In this document: piece after piece, positions 26,904 through 36,749 of the stretch
Position numbering within the stretch: position 1 is the stretch's first letter
How the letters are laid out: the number at the start of each line of letters is the position of its first letter
NCBI GenBank assembly: GCA_002296965.1
Contig: DBIW01000046.1
Span: 1-62,472 of the forward strand
DNA: 62,472 nucleotides
Source: Treponema sp. UBA792
GTDB taxonomy: Bacteria; Spirochaetota; Spirochaetia; Treponematales; Treponemataceae
Reading direction: 5' to 3'
Position numbers and translations under genes: made by a program
The notes under the pieces: model-generated
Told to the model about the DNA's origin: nothing
Seen by the model: only the letters and a program-made list of their open reading frames with translations
Database searches by the model: none

Positions 26904-27842
26904 ATGAGTGAAATGTGGTTGAAATATAAGAACAAAAAACGGATTGAGCTGTCAGACAATCTGCATAAAATGAAGACGATGAAGGTGTGCTACCTTTTTC
27001 TGCTGCCTTATGCGGCGCTGTTTCTGACGTTCAATATTCTGCCTATAGTGAATTCGATTTATTACAGCTTCACGAATTTCAATATTCTTGAGAAGCCCAA
27101 ATTCATAGGATTCAGAAACTATATAAACCTTTTTCTTCAGGATGAGGTGTTTCAGATTGCGGTGAAGAACACTTTCCTCATTGCGGTCATAACCGGTCCT
27201 GTCGGATATATAATGTCGTTCATTTTCGCCTGGCTCATAAATGAGCTTCCGAAGAAAATCCGGACGCTTGTCGTGTTTTTCTTTTATGTTCCGTCTATTT
27301 CAGGACAGGCATTTGTCGTCTTCCAGACGCTTTTCCGTGACGACATAAACGGATGGGTCAACTCATGGCTGTTCAAGATGGGATTCATAGACTCGCCGAT
27401 TGCGTTTCTTACAAATCCGGAATATGTGATGCGGATAATCATTCCTGTCATTCTATGGACAAGCCTCGGTACGGGATTTCTTGCGTTCGTCGCCGGACTC
27501 AAAGGAATTGACCAGGCTCAGTATGAGGCCGGCTATATAGACGGAATTCAGAACCGGTGGCAGGAGCTGTGGTTCATAACCCTTCCGAACATGAAGCCTA
27601 TGCTCCTTTTCGGAGCCGTCATGTCAATCACCACCGCATTCAATGTATGCGATATTCCGATGAAGCTGGCCGGCTATCCGAGTACCGATTACTGCGCGCG
27701 GACAATAGTCACGCACCTTTTTGACTACGGATTCAGCCGTTTTGAGATGGGATATGCGTCCGCAATCGCCACCGTGCTGTTCATTGTTCTTATCCTTTGC
27801 AAGAAAGGATTCTCGGCTCTTCTGAACAGAGTCGGACACTAG
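26904..27842 (+). CDS. carbohydrate ABC transporter permease, MalF-like
   Basis: A 312-aa inner-membrane permease with about six transmembrane segments. The EAA loop reads QYEAGYIDGIQNRWQELWFI (about residue 210), where the ATPase would dock. The start at 26904 (MSEMWLKYK) is preceded by AAGGGGA; an upstream ATG at 26874 would overlap the previous gene. It pairs with the MalG-like gene directly downstream. No ATPase gene lies in the operon, so a shared MsiK/UgpC-type ATPase encoded elsewhere is expected. Confidence 0.92.
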   Translation: MSEMWLKYKNKKRIELSDNLHKMKTMKVCYLFLLPYAALFLTFNILPIVNSIYYSFTNFNILEKPKFIGFRNYINLFLQDEVFQIAVKNTFLIAVITGPVGYIMSFIFAWLINELPKKIRTLVVFFFYVPSISGQAFVVFQTLFRDDINGWVNSWLFKMGFIDSPIAFLTNPEYVMRIIIPVILWTSLGTGFLAFVAGLKGIDQAQYEAGYIDGIQNRWQELWFITLPNMKPMLLFGAVMSITTAFNVCDIPMKLAGYPSTDYCARTIVTHLFDYGFSRFEMGYASAIATVLFIVLILCKKGFSALLNRVGH

Positions 27843-27857
27843 TGAGGTATACTGAAA

Positions 27858-28751
27858 ATGAAAAGAAAACAAATAATGGAAGGCGCGAATATCCATCACT
27901 ATAAGCACAGAAGAAAACCTAACCGTTCCGTCGGAGGAGACATAGGAATTTATATTTTCCTGGCGTTCTGTTCTTTTCTGATGATGTTTCCGCTTGTTTT
28001 TGCTGTCGGAAACTCCCTGAAGCCTCTTGACGAGCTGTTCAAGATACCTCCGAGCGTGCTTCCAAGAAATCCGACAACCGACAACTTCTCCGATCTTCTT
28101 GTCACGATGAGCCAGTCCTGGGTTCCGTTCTCCAGGTACGTGTTCAACACCGTGTTCATAACCGTCGCGGGAACTTTCGGTCATGTCATAATCGCTTCGA
28201 TGGCCGCCTATGTCCTGGCGAAATACAGGTTTCCGCTTGCGGATACTTTCTTCAAGGTTGTTGTCCTTGCGCTCATGTTCACCGGCTATGTCACATCGAT
28301 TCCGAACTATCTTATTATGTGCCGCCTGCATATAGTCGATACGTACTGGGCGCTTATACTTCCCGCATTCTCCGCTCCGATGGGGCTGTTCCTTATGAAG
28401 CAGTTCATGGAGGGACTTCCGATGTCGCTGATAGAGGCCGCCAAGATTGACGGGGCGAATGAGTGGACGATTTTTATGCGGCTTGTCATGCCGAATGTAC
28501 GCCCGGCCTGGCTTACAATATCAATCTTCTCGGTGCAGTCTCTCTGGAACAACAATGCCGCGAGCGTGATTTATACCGAGAACAAGAAGATGCTCAGCTA
28601 TGCGCTTCAGCAGATTCAGCTTGGAGGAATTGCCCGCACAGGTCAGTCAAATGCCGTAGTTGTGGTCACAATGATTGTTCCTATCGTTTTCTTCATATTC
28701 TCGCAGAGTCAGATTATGGAGACAATGGCGACATCGGGACTGAAGGACTAG
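27858..28751 (+). CDS. carbohydrate ABC transporter permease, MalG-like
   Basis: A 297-aa permease with about six membrane segments and the EAA motif IEAAKIDGANEWTIFMRLVM (about residue 193). Sequence features such as FAVGNSLKP near the N terminus and MATSGLKD at the C terminus place it in the MalG/UgpE group. GAGG lies 10 nt before the ATG; 15 nt separate it from its MalF-like partner. Confidence 0.92.
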   Translation: MKRKQIMEGANIHHYKHRRKPNRSVGGDIGIYIFLAFCSFLMMFPLVFAVGNSLKPLDELFKIPPSVLPRNPTTDNFSDLLVTMSQSWVPFSRYVFNTVFITVAGTFGHVIIASMAAYVLAKYRFPLADTFFKVVVLALMFTGYVTSIPNYLIMCRLHIVDTYWALILPAFSAPMGLFLMKQFMEGLPMSLIEAAKIDGANEWTIFMRLVMPNVRPAWLTISIFSVQSLWNNNAASVIYTENKKMLSYALQQIQLGGIARTGQSNAVVVVTMIVPIVFFIFSQSQIMETMATSGLKD

Positions 28752-28754
28752 TAT

Positions 28755-30224
28755 ATGAAAAGATTGAAAATATTATATGCCGTTTCCGGTTTGATTCTTG
28801 CCTGCGCGCCGCTTTCAGCGAAAGGCGACAGCTATATCTATGATTACTGGGGCGAGGTGGAGAAATCGCCGGATGTCTACAGGGTTTCAAATGTGCTTTA
28901 TGCGGATGATCTGAAGCTTGACAGACAGCTGATGAATCCGTCTAGCCTTTTCTGCCGGGGAAATACCGTCTATATTGTTGATACCGACAACAACCGCATA
29001 ATCGAGCTGCTCTATACTGCGGACAAGAAGCTTACGCTGAGCCGTGTCATAGACAGTTTTTCTGCCCCGGATGGCGTGGTGAACACTTTTTCAGGTCCGA
29101 AGGATATATTCATAAATTCCGACGGCTCGTTCTTCATCGCCGACACCAACAACGGCAGGGTGCTCAAGCTTGACAAGAACCTGAACTATGAATTCTCGTT
29201 TCTTGAGCCTGATGATCCTACCTATGAGAAGGGCAAGACTTTTCTTCCGGAGAAGGTAGTGGCCGATGTCAAGGGACGCGCCTACGTCCTTGCGAAGAAC
29301 GTGAACAAGGGCTTTCTCAAATACGAGTATGACGGGACATTCACCGGATTCTATGGCGCCAGCGAGGTGACTTTCAACTGGACGGATTATATATGGAAGA
29401 AATTCTCCACAAAGGCGCAGCGCGCCCAGCTTGAGTCTTTTGTTCCGACGGAATTCTCAAATGCCTATCTTGACAGTGAGGGTTTTGTTTATGCCGTCAC
29501 AAGAACGTTCAGTCAGTGGGATCTCAAGACGGACAAGGCCAAGCCGATCCGCCGTCTGAATGCCCTCGGAAGCGACATTCTTGTCAAGAATGCGAAGAAT
29601 TATCCTATAGGAGATCTTCAGTGGGGCAATGCGGCCGGTATAAAGGATCCTTCTAAGTTCACGGACATAACGGTTCTAGACAACGATGTCTACATCGCAG
29701 TGGATGATTCCAGAGGCAGGCTTTTCGGCTACAACAATCAGGGCTATCTTCTGTTCGCTTTCGGAGGAAAGGGAAACATCGAGGGATTTTTCCGTTCTCC
29801 GGCCGCTGTCGAGCATGTCGGATATGATCTTTTCGTGCTTGATTCCCAGACGGCATCGATTACGGTGTTCACTCCGACGGACTACGGGATGCTGATATAC
29901 AGGGCGACGGAGCTCTATGCGGAGGGCGACTATGACGGCTCCGCCGCGGCATGGAACGAGGTTCTCCAGCTGAACGGAAATTATGATCTGGCCTATATCG
30001 GTCTCGGAAAGTCATATATCCGGCAGGAGAAATACAAGGATGCGATGGAGCTTTTCAGGCTGAAGCGCGACAAGAAGGATTATTCAAAGGCGTTCATGTA
30101 TTACAGAAAAGAATGGGTCGAAGCCAATATCGGCTGGATTGTCGCCATCGTGTTTGCAATTCTTATCATTCCTGGACTTGTACGAAGAATCAGGAATTTC
30201 AGACGGGAGCTGATGTCATTATGA
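28755..30224 (+). CDS. exported NHL-repeat/TPR protein with C-terminal membrane anchor
   Basis: A 489-aa protein. A signal sequence with a possible relaxed lipobox (LILAC) is followed by NHL beta-propeller repeats (about 55-375; for example GNTVYIVDTDNNRIIEL, GSFFIADTNNGRVLKL and YDLFVLDSQTASITVF), then a TPR-like helical region (about 380-445; LAYIGLGKSYIRQEKY) and one transmembrane helix (about 458-475). The propeller should lie in the periplasm, probably as a protein- or glycan-interaction platform. It starts 3 nt after the permease stop and overlaps the next gene by four bases. Confidence 0.8.
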   Translation: MKRLKILYAVSGLILACAPLSAKGDSYIYDYWGEVEKSPDVYRVSNVLYADDLKLDRQLMNPSSLFCRGNTVYIVDTDNNRIIELLYTADKKLTLSRVIDSFSAPDGVVNTFSGPKDIFINSDGSFFIADTNNGRVLKLDKNLNYEFSFLEPDDPTYEKGKTFLPEKVVADVKGRAYVLAKNVNKGFLKYEYDGTFTGFYGASEVTFNWTDYIWKKFSTKAQRAQLESFVPTEFSNAYLDSEGFVYAVTRTFSQWDLKTDKAKPIRRLNALGSDILVKNAKNYPIGDLQWGNAAGIKDPSKFTDITVLDNDVYIAVDDSRGRLFGYNNQGYLLFAFGGKGNIEGFFRSPAAVEHVGYDLFVLDSQTASITVFTPTDYGMLIYRATELYAEGDYDGSAAAWNEVLQLNGNYDLAYIGLGKSYIRQEKYKDAMELFRLKRDKKDYSKAFMYYRKEWVEANIGWIVAIVFAILIIPGLVRRIRNFRRELMSL

Positions 30225-30898
30225 GTTATATAACAGCAAAAGCAAAGAAATTTGTCCAGAAACAGACATACATTGATTTTTTGAATACGCTGCGCTATTC
30301 ACTTTATGTCATAGTGCATCCTGCTGACGGTTTCTGGGATCTGATACATGCGAAGCGCGGTTCCTATGCCGCCGCGAATTTCATCGTAGTACTTACGCTG
30401 CTGACGCACGTATGGAAGCTTCAGTTCACAAGTTTTCTGTTCATGGATCTGAACTGGGAGAAGGTGAACATATTCAAGGAATTCGCGACGATACTTCTGC
30501 CGCTCGTTATTTTCTGTATATGCAACTGGGGCGTGACCACTCTGTTTGACGGAAAAGGCCATCTGGGCGACATATATATGGGAACGGCTTATGCCCTGAC
30601 TCCGTATCCGCTGATTCAGATTCCCATAATAATTTTCAGCAACTTTGTCACCGTTGACGAGGGCACATTCTACTATGTGTTCAACAACATCTCGCTTCTC
30701 TGGTGTGCAGTTCTCATCATGATGGCCATGATGATGATTCATTCTTATGGTTTCGGAAAGACCCTCCTGTTCCTTGTGATTACGGTATTCGGAATGCTGG
30801 TGTTCATCTTTATCATGCTGCTCTTTTTCAGCATGATTTCACAAGGTGTCGCCTATTTTGTGTCGCTGTCACGTGAGATTATGTTCAGGTTGAATTGA
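30221..30898 (+). CDS. Yip1-family integral membrane protein
   Basis: A 225-aa protein with about five transmembrane helices and the Yip1-domain pattern: an N-terminal PADGFWDLIHAKRGS motif, a membrane segment, LFDGKGHLGDIYMGTAYALTPY, then more membrane helices. Bacterial Yip1 proteins are uncharacterised; in eukaryotes the family helps membrane trafficking. The start overlaps the NHL gene stop (ATGA). It appears repeatedly with DUF5696 and sugar permease genes, as I recall from other bacteria, so it is probably a structural partner rather than a transporter. Confidence 0.8.
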   Translation: MSYITAKAKKFVQKQTYIDFLNTLRYSLYVIVHPADGFWDLIHAKRGSYAAANFIVVLTLLTHVWKLQFTSFLFMDLNWEKVNIFKEFATILLPLVIFCICNWGVTTLFDGKGHLGDIYMGTAYALTPYPLIQIPIIIFSNFVTVDEGTFYYVFNNISLLWCAVLIMMAMMMIHSYGFGKTLLFLVITVFGMLVFIFIMLLFFSMISQGVAYFVSLSREIMFRLN

Positions 30899-30915
30899 CG
30901 GGAGGATTTTGCAGT

Positions 30916-33579
30916 ATGAAGAATGACAACGGAAAGTCAGTTAAGATAAAGAAATCCGGGAAACCGGAAGGATACATAGGAAGACCGCGTCCCATGCGGA
31001 TGAGAAAAATCGAATTCAAGAAGCCCGGCGTGAAGTTTTATGTCGAGGCCGGAATTCTGCTCTGCATCGCGGCTTTTCTGTTCTATATAGGGTGGAGGCT
31101 TGCCAATTCATCAAAGCCGAAGGAGACCAATTTTGTGTATCATGAATTTGATGCGTCAAAACACCCGTCTTCCTATGTGCTTGAGAATTCTTTCCTGAGA
31201 TTTGAGCTGGATCCGGAGACGACGCAGTTCACCCTCCTGCAGAAGAGTACAGGTCATCTCTGGCGCTCAAACCCGGAGAATCCGGATCAGGACAGGCTCG
31301 CGCTCGGCAAGGAGCGGAACAACATGAAGTCCCTGTTTCTGCTGAAATATTCCACGGAAAACGGAGTTGATGACATATACGACTCGTATTCCTACAGCGT
31401 GCAGAAGAAATTCTATGACATAGAGCGCAACGGCGATGAGATTGTGGTGAACTATTGTGTCGGTCAGATTGAGCGTACATACATATATCCGCTCGCCATA
31501 ACGGAGTCGGATATGGACGAATGGCTGGATCTCATGAAACCGGCGGATGCGCGTGCGGTCAAGCAGGTTTACCGTAAGATTGACATAGACAACCTTCTTC
31601 CATCGGACAATAGTGCCGATCTTCTGATGCGCTATCCGGTTCTTGAGGATGACAATGTCTATGAGATCCGTGACAATATCCAGAAATATCTGAAGGAGCG
31701 CACGGAACAGTTATTTATGTCCGTGGGGTATACTGAGGCCGACTATAGGCGCGACGCGGAGCTTTATGCGGGCGGCTCGGTTAAGGAAGTTCCTATGTTC
31801 AACGTGTCCGTCTCATACAGGCTTGACGGTGGAGATTTTGTGGTCAATGTCCCGTTTGACAGAATCTCCTACAGGGAATCCTATCCGGTTACGAACCTGA
31901 CTCTGCTTCCGTTTTTCGGGGCCGCAGGAACCGGTGATGACGGATTTATTTTCGTGCCGGAGGGCGGCGGAAGCCTGATTGAATTCAACAACGGAAAGAC
32001 GAAACAGAGCGGATACTATGCCGACATATACGGGTGGGATTATGCTCTTGACCGGAAGGCCGTAATCGCGGAGACCAGAATCGCATTTCCTGTGTACGGC
32101 ATGTCGTTCGGTGACAGCAGTTTTATCGCAGTCATAAAGAACGGCGCGGAATATGCCGGCATAACGGCCGACATAAGCGGCAAGATGGGCAGCTGGAACT
32201 ATGTCCGTCCTGATTTCAGGATGATTCACGGCGAGCAGTACGAAGTCTCTACAAGAACAACGAGCGCGCAGTATGCCTATGAGGACTCGCTTCCGCAGGA
32301 TGAGTCCATAACAGAGATTTTCCGTTTTGTGGACGGAGGCTCTTATGTTGATATGGCGAAATCCTATAGGGAATATCTTTTCGGCGATTCGGCGCGGACG
32401 GAGAATGCCTCGGTTCCTGTCGCCGTCGAGGTGATCGGTGCGGTGGACAAGGTTCAGCAGGTGGCTGGAATTCCTGAGACACGTCCGTATAAGCTTACGT
32501 CATACAGCGAGGCGGCCGAAATCGTGAACCAGATTTCGGAATATGGAATTGACTCTCTTTACTTCAAGCTTTCCGGCTTTATAAACGGCGGAATACGGCA
32601 GAAGATGCTGACAAAAATAAAATACATAAGTCAACTTGGAGGAAAAGGGGAATTCAGGAAAATGATGGATTCCATGTCCTCATCTGGCGCTCGGATTTAT
32701 CTTGACGGTACGGTTCAGTATGCCTACAGATCATCGTTTTCTGACGGATTCAACAGATACAAGCATCCCGCGAGATTTGTCAGTTCCGAGGTCTGCGAGA
32801 TAAGCGAATATTCTCCTGTCTGGTATGGAAAACTGGACACGAGGGATACATATTATCTGCTGAGGCCTGATATTTCCGACCGGCTGGCGGATGTGTTCGT
32901 AAGGAAGGCGAAAAGTCTTGGTCTGGACGGCGTGTCCTTCCGCGACAACGGATGGCAGCTTTCCGCGGACTACAATGACGACCGTCCTGTAAGCCGCGCC
33001 GCCTCAAGGAAAATTCAGACCTCAAGAATGCAGTCCGTCAATGATATGGGAATGGGTGTCATGGTGAATTCCGGCAATGACTATTCCCTTAAAAATGCTG
33101 ACTTCGTTACCGGAATGGTGCTGCACGGAAACAACTATGCGATAATAGACAGGCAGGTTCCGTTCTATCAGATTGCCCTGCACGGATATGTGAATTTCGC
33201 GGGAACACCGGTCAACCTGGCCTATGAGAACCGTCAGATAATTCTGGAGGCGGCCGAAAGCGGAGCGGGCTTGTATTTCGTGTTCATGAACGAGTCTGAG
33301 AAGGCGCTGCAGGAAACAAACTACACCGAGTATTATGCGGCCTGCTTTGACAGCTGGAAGGAGCAGATGGACAGTATATGCCGGAGCTATGATTCCGCTA
33401 TGTCGGCTGTCCGTAACAGCTGTATCGACGGACATTTCTTTGTCACTGACGATGTCACCCTGACGACATTCGACAACGGAATCCGTGTGTATGTCAACTT
33501 CGGATATTCAGATTTTACCACGGAGTCGGGACTCCTTGTTCCTGCCCGTGACTATAAAGTTATAGGCGGAGGAATATAA
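30916..33579 (+). CDS. DUF5696-like membrane-anchored protein
   Basis: An 887-aa protein with a basic cytoplasmic N terminus (about 1-45), one transmembrane helix (about 48-68) and a large extracytoplasmic part. That part begins with a beta-sandwich like those preceding glycoside hydrolase barrels (NSFLRFELDPETTQFTLLQKSTGHLWRS region, about 90-130). It continues with a region that could be a TIM barrel (about 520-800: LTSYSEAAEIVNQ, GLDGVSFRDNGW, MVNSGNDYSL). I associate this with DUF5696; no catalytic activity is established. The start at 30916 follows GGGAGG. An ATG at 30895 overlapping the Yip1 stop is the alternative. Confidence 0.72.
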   Translation: MKNDNGKSVKIKKSGKPEGYIGRPRPMRMRKIEFKKPGVKFYVEAGILLCIAAFLFYIGWRLANSSKPKETNFVYHEFDASKHPSSYVLENSFLRFELDPETTQFTLLQKSTGHLWRSNPENPDQDRLALGKERNNMKSLFLLKYSTENGVDDIYDSYSYSVQKKFYDIERNGDEIVVNYCVGQIERTYIYPLAITESDMDEWLDLMKPADARAVKQVYRKIDIDNLLPSDNSADLLMRYPVLEDDNVYEIRDNIQKYLKERTEQLFMSVGYTEADYRRDAELYAGGSVKEVPMFNVSVSYRLDGGDFVVNVPFDRISYRESYPVTNLTLLPFFGAAGTGDDGFIFVPEGGGSLIEFNNGKTKQSGYYADIYGWDYALDRKAVIAETRIAFPVYGMSFGDSSFIAVIKNGAEYAGITADISGKMGSWNYVRPDFRMIHGEQYEVSTRTTSAQYAYEDSLPQDESITEIFRFVDGGSYVDMAKSYREYLFGDSARTENASVPVAVEVIGAVDKVQQVAGIPETRPYKLTSYSEAAEIVNQISEYGIDSLYFKLSGFINGGIRQKMLTKIKYISQLGGKGEFRKMMDSMSSSGARIYLDGTVQYAYRSSFSDGFNRYKHPARFVSSEVCEISEYSPVWYGKLDTRDTYYLLRPDISDRLADVFVRKAKSLGLDGVSFRDNGWQLSADYNDDRPVSRAASRKIQTSRMQSVNDMGMGVMVNSGNDYSLKNADFVTGMVLHGNNYAIIDRQVPFYQIALHGYVNFAGTPVNLAYENRQIILEAAESGAGLYFVFMNESEKALQETNYTEYYAACFDSWKEQMDSICRSYDSAMSAVRNSCIDGHFFVTDDVTLTTFDNGIRVYVNFGYSDFTTESGLLVPARDYKVIGGGI

Positions 33580-34493
33580 TGCGTAAAGGAAAAGTGGGCC
33601 TTACCCAGCGTAGGGCGCTTATAGGATATTTGTTCATACTTCCGTTTATCCTCGGATTTCTGTTCTTCATGGTCAAGCCGTTGGGACAGTCGCTGAAGAT
33701 GAGTCTTAGCGACGTCACGCTCACGAAGGACGGTTTCTCGATAACATGGAATCATTATGCCAACTATATAAGGGCACTGACAATTGACCCCGAATTCAAC
33801 CGTATGCTGGTGGAGTCCATCACGCAGATGATATACCGCTCCCTTGCGACGATTGTATTCAGTTTTTTTGTGGCGCTGATTCTGAACCAGAAATTCAAGG
33901 GAAGGGCGTTCGCGCGTTCTGTGTTTTTTCTTGCGGTCATCCTTTCGTCAGGTGTTCTTGTCGGACTTGAGTACAACAATACACTCATGGCGCAGCTGAA
34001 GGATACGATAAAGGAGGCCGGAAATTCCAATTCCATAACGGATGTTCTGGAGGATATACTGGTCTCGAATACCGGCGGCGTTAACGGAATCAGCGGAAAG
34101 CTGTTCAAGACACTGTTCGAGATAATTGACTCCATCTATGAGGTCGCGATGGCTTCGGGAATCCAGATTATCATATTCCTTTCCGGACTGCAGAATATTT
34201 CTCCGAGTATGTACGAGGCCGCAGACATGGAGGGATGTACAAGCTGGGAAAGCCTGTGGAAAATTACGGTTCCTATGGTCAGTCCGCTGATGCTTGTCTG
34301 CTGGATATACACAATCGTCGATTTCTTCATGAAGACCGACAACAAGATAATGGAGAAGATAAATGAGCAGATGATAACCCAGCTGAACTACGGTTATTCA
34401 TCCGCGCTTGCATGGATTTATTTTGTCGTCTGTATGGCGCTTATAGGTCTCAGCTCGCTCATAATTTCTAAGGTGGTGTACAATTATGACTAA
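33579..34493 (+). CDS. carbohydrate ABC transporter permease, MalF-like (second pair)
   Basis: A 304-aa permease with about six membrane segments. EAA motif MYEAADMEGCTSWESLWKIT (about residue 210). A hydrophilic loop of about 50 residues (about 130-180) between membrane segments is longer than usual. The start codon overlaps the stop of the DUF5696-like gene by one base, with GGAGG upstream. It pairs with the following gene. Confidence 0.9.
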   Translation: MRKGKVGLTQRRALIGYLFILPFILGFLFFMVKPLGQSLKMSLSDVTLTKDGFSITWNHYANYIRALTIDPEFNRMLVESITQMIYRSLATIVFSFFVALILNQKFKGRAFARSVFFLAVILSSGVLVGLEYNNTLMAQLKDTIKEAGNSNSITDVLEDILVSNTGGVNGISGKLFKTLFEIIDSIYEVAMASGIQIIIFLSGLQNISPSMYEAADMEGCTSWESLWKITVPMVSPLMLVCWIYTIVDFFMKTDNKIMEKINEQMITQLNYGYSSALAWIYFVVCMALIGLSSLIISKVVYNYD

Positions 34494-35481
34494 GAATAAA
34501 AATGATGCGGCGGCCGCCGTCACAAAGGAAAGTTTCTGGGATCGCAATGAGGCTTCCGGCGGAATTCTCCTCAAGGAGACGTGCAAAAGATATATAGTCT
34601 CAATTTTCAGGGCGATACTGCTTTTCGGAATGTGCTTCATGATAATACAGCCGCTTCTGAACAAGCTTTCCCTGAGCTTCATGGCGGAAAAGGATCTTTA
34701 TGATACCACAATCATCGTCGTGCCCAAGCATTTCTCGGTTGAGAACTGGAAGATCGCGATGACGCTTCTGGATTACAAGGCCTCGCTGTTCAACACGATA
34801 TGGGTTTCCGTTCTTGTTTCGGTGATAGAGGTGTTCATGTGCAGCCTTGTGGGATACGGATTCTCGCGGTTCAATTTTCCGCTCAAGAGATTCTGGTTCT
34901 TCTGCGTGATTCTGGTAATTGTTATTCCTCCGCAGACAATATCGACTTCGCTGTTCCTTCATTTCCGCTTCTTCAACTTTTTCGGCCATTCGCTGAACCT
35001 TAGGAATTCCATGCTGCCGTATATACTTATGTGCTGCGGCTGTATGGGACTCAAGAACGGGCTATATATATTCATGATACGTCAGTATTTCCTTGGATTT
35101 CCGTTTGAGCTGGAGGAGGCCGCTTATGTGGACGGTTGCGGACCGTTCTCCACATTTTTCCGGATAATGATTCCCGGCGCGAAACCGATTCTGACCTCAT
35201 GCTTCCTGTTCTCGTTCGTATGGCAGTGGACGGACAGCTTCTATACGGAGCTTTTCCTTGGAAAAATAAAGATGCTTTCGACCCAGCTTTCCAGCATCAC
35301 CGACCGCTTCTCCGCATATCTGAACGCGGTGAACGGAACGGCAGGGCAGGCGCCTGTCGGATATTCGAATGCCATCCTTTCGACCGGAGTGCTGCTTGCG
35401 GTCATTCCTCTGATAATACTTTATGTGTTTGCCCAGAGGCTGTTCGTCGAGAGTCTTGCGTCCACAGGCGTAAAGATGTGA
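34486..35481 (+). CDS. carbohydrate ABC transporter permease, MalG-like (second pair)
   Basis: A 331-aa permease with a 40-residue cytoplasmic N terminus and about six membrane segments. EAA motif LEEAAYVDGCGPFSTFFRIM (about residue 210). It ends ESLASTGVKM, matching the C-terminal pattern of the first MalG-like protein. It overlaps its MalF-like partner by 8 bases. Last gene of the operon; a hairpin terminator follows 46 nt after the stop. Confidence 0.9.
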   Translation: MTKNKNDAAAAVTKESFWDRNEASGGILLKETCKRYIVSIFRAILLFGMCFMIIQPLLNKLSLSFMAEKDLYDTTIIVVPKHFSVENWKIAMTLLDYKASLFNTIWVSVLVSVIEVFMCSLVGYGFSRFNFPLKRFWFFCVILVIVIPPQTISTSLFLHFRFFNFFGHSLNLRNSMLPYILMCCGCMGLKNGLYIFMIRQYFLGFPFELEEAAYVDGCGPFSTFFRIMIPGAKPILTSCFLFSFVWQWTDSFYTELFLGKIKMLSTQLSSITDRFSAYLNAVNGTAGQAPVGYSNAILSTGVLLAVIPLIILYVFAQRLFVESLASTGVKM

Positions 35482-35526
35482 CGGACAAAAACGCTGAGGC
35501 CTAGAATACTTTTGGTGTTAAAAACG

Positions 35527-35552
35527 CAGACCGTTCCCTTGGGAACGGTCTG
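35527..35552. terminator. bidirectional terminator between the ABC operon and tsaB
   Basis: CAGACCGTTCCC and GGGAACGGTCTG form a perfect 12-bp inverted repeat with a 2-nt loop. On the minus strand it is followed by CGTTTTTAAC, so it clearly serves tsaB. On the plus strand the tail is only mildly T-rich. Confidence 0.75.
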
Positions 35553-35613
35553 TCTGTATATATGCGGCCGGATTCGGTTCGGGAGCCGCTTTGTCAGCCT
35601 TTTGTCTTAACGG

Positions 35614-36300
35614 TCATTTATGCGGGGCGTGTAGTTTTATCTCGGCCTCGCTCGCCCTCATGTAGTCGGGACCGTCAAAGTCCCTGAGCGGAGCCGCTCC
35701 CGACTCGAATAGGCTCCTGCCTTTCAGCAGCAGCGTTTTCCCTGAATTCAGCTGCCCTCCGCCGCCCATATCCATGATATTCATTTCCGGGTTCATGGAG
35801 GCGAGCCTTCCTTTGAGAAGTCCTGAATCAGGTCCGCAGACAAGAATGTTCCTGTGTCCGGACGTGAACTGCATTATTTCCTCCGCGGAATAGTCTCCGT
35901 CCTCCGCCGTGAGCTCTCCGTCCATATAGGCGCAGCTGTAGAATCTGTCCTTCTTCGCATCGATGGCAGGGATTACGGGGCATCCGGCCTGGAGAAACGG
36001 TTCCGCATAGATGTGCAGAGTGGGAATTCCGTATATCGGAATTCCGGCCGCGGCCTCGATCGCCTTTAGGACTGAAAAACCGAGCCTTAGTCCTGTAAAG
36101 CTGCCAGGGCCTGAACATATCGCCGTGAAATCAAGCTCTTGGGATTTTATTCCCGCCGCAGAAAGGATATATTCCACGCCCGGCAGAATCATCTCGGACT
36201 GTCTCATCCCCATATCGTAGGATGCGGACACGATGCTGTCTCCGTTCATCGCGGCGACCGTCATTACCGGTGTCGCGCTGTCAATGGCAAGTGCTTTCAT
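35614..36300 (-). CDS. tsaB: tRNA threonylcarbamoyladenosine biosynthesis protein TsaB
   Basis: Partner of TsaD in making t6A37 on ANN-decoding tRNAs. 228 aa from MKALAIDSATP, with GGAGAA before the ATG; an in-frame ATG at 36321 overlaps tsaE. Typical ASKHA-fold motifs LAIDSATP and ICSGPGSFTGLRLGFS (about residue 65) are present. It lies just downstream of tsaE, the usual functional pairing; tsaD and tsaC are not in the window. Confidence 0.92.
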   Translation of the reverse strand: MKALAIDSATPVMTVAAMNGDSIVSASYDMGMRQSEMILPGVEYILSAAGIKSQELDFTAICSGPGSFTGLRLGFSVLKAIEAAAGIPIYGIPTLHIYAEPFLQAGCPVIPAIDAKKDRFYSCAYMDGELTAEDGDYSAEEIMQFTSGHRNILVCGPDSGLLKGRLASMNPEMNIMDMGGGGQLNSGKTLLLKGRSLFESGAAPLRDFDGPDYMRASEAEIKLHAPHK

Positions 36301-36317
36301 TGTCTTCTCCATCCGGC

Positions 36318-36749
36318 TCAAAGATTGCCGTAGTTCCAGTTTCCTATGGATATGAGCCTGCTGTTTCCGCCCTCTGGTGTGATTTCAATAACTATCGTGC
36401 GTTCCGGAAGCTCCTCCATGACCTTCTCGCTCCATTCTATCACTGTAATCCCGTCTCCGTAAATCATATCCTCGACACCGAGATTTATGAAGTCCTCCGC
36501 TCCGTCCAACCTGTAGACATCTATGTGGTATAGCGGAAGCCTGCCGGAATACTCGCTTATGAGGCAGAACGTCGGGCTGGTGATTGTGTCACTTATTCCG
36601 AGAGCCTCCGCGATTCCTTTCGTTATCGTGGTCTTTCCGGCTGCGAGCGTGCCTCTCATGGCGATTACGTCTCCTTTATGGAGCCTTTCGCCGATTTTCC
36701 GTCCGAGCGCTATAGTCTCGTCGGCGCTTTCCGTCCTGAATTTCAGCAA
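36318..36749 (-). CDS. tsaE: tRNA threonylcarbamoyladenosine biosynthesis ATPase TsaE
   Basis: 143-aa P-loop ATPase of the t6A complex. Walker A GTLAAGKTT (about residue 33), the TSPTFCLISEY segment (about 57) and VIEWSEK (about 103) are all family signatures. It overlaps the upstream 87-aa gene by 7 bases and is followed 17 nt later by tsaB. Confidence 0.94.
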   Translation of the reverse strand: MLKFRTESADETIALGRKIGERLHKGDVIAMRGTLAAGKTTITKGIAEALGISDTITSPTFCLISEYSGRLPLYHIDVYRLDGAEDFINLGVEDMIYGDGITVIEWSEKVMEELPERTIVIEITPEGGNSRLISIGNWNYGNL

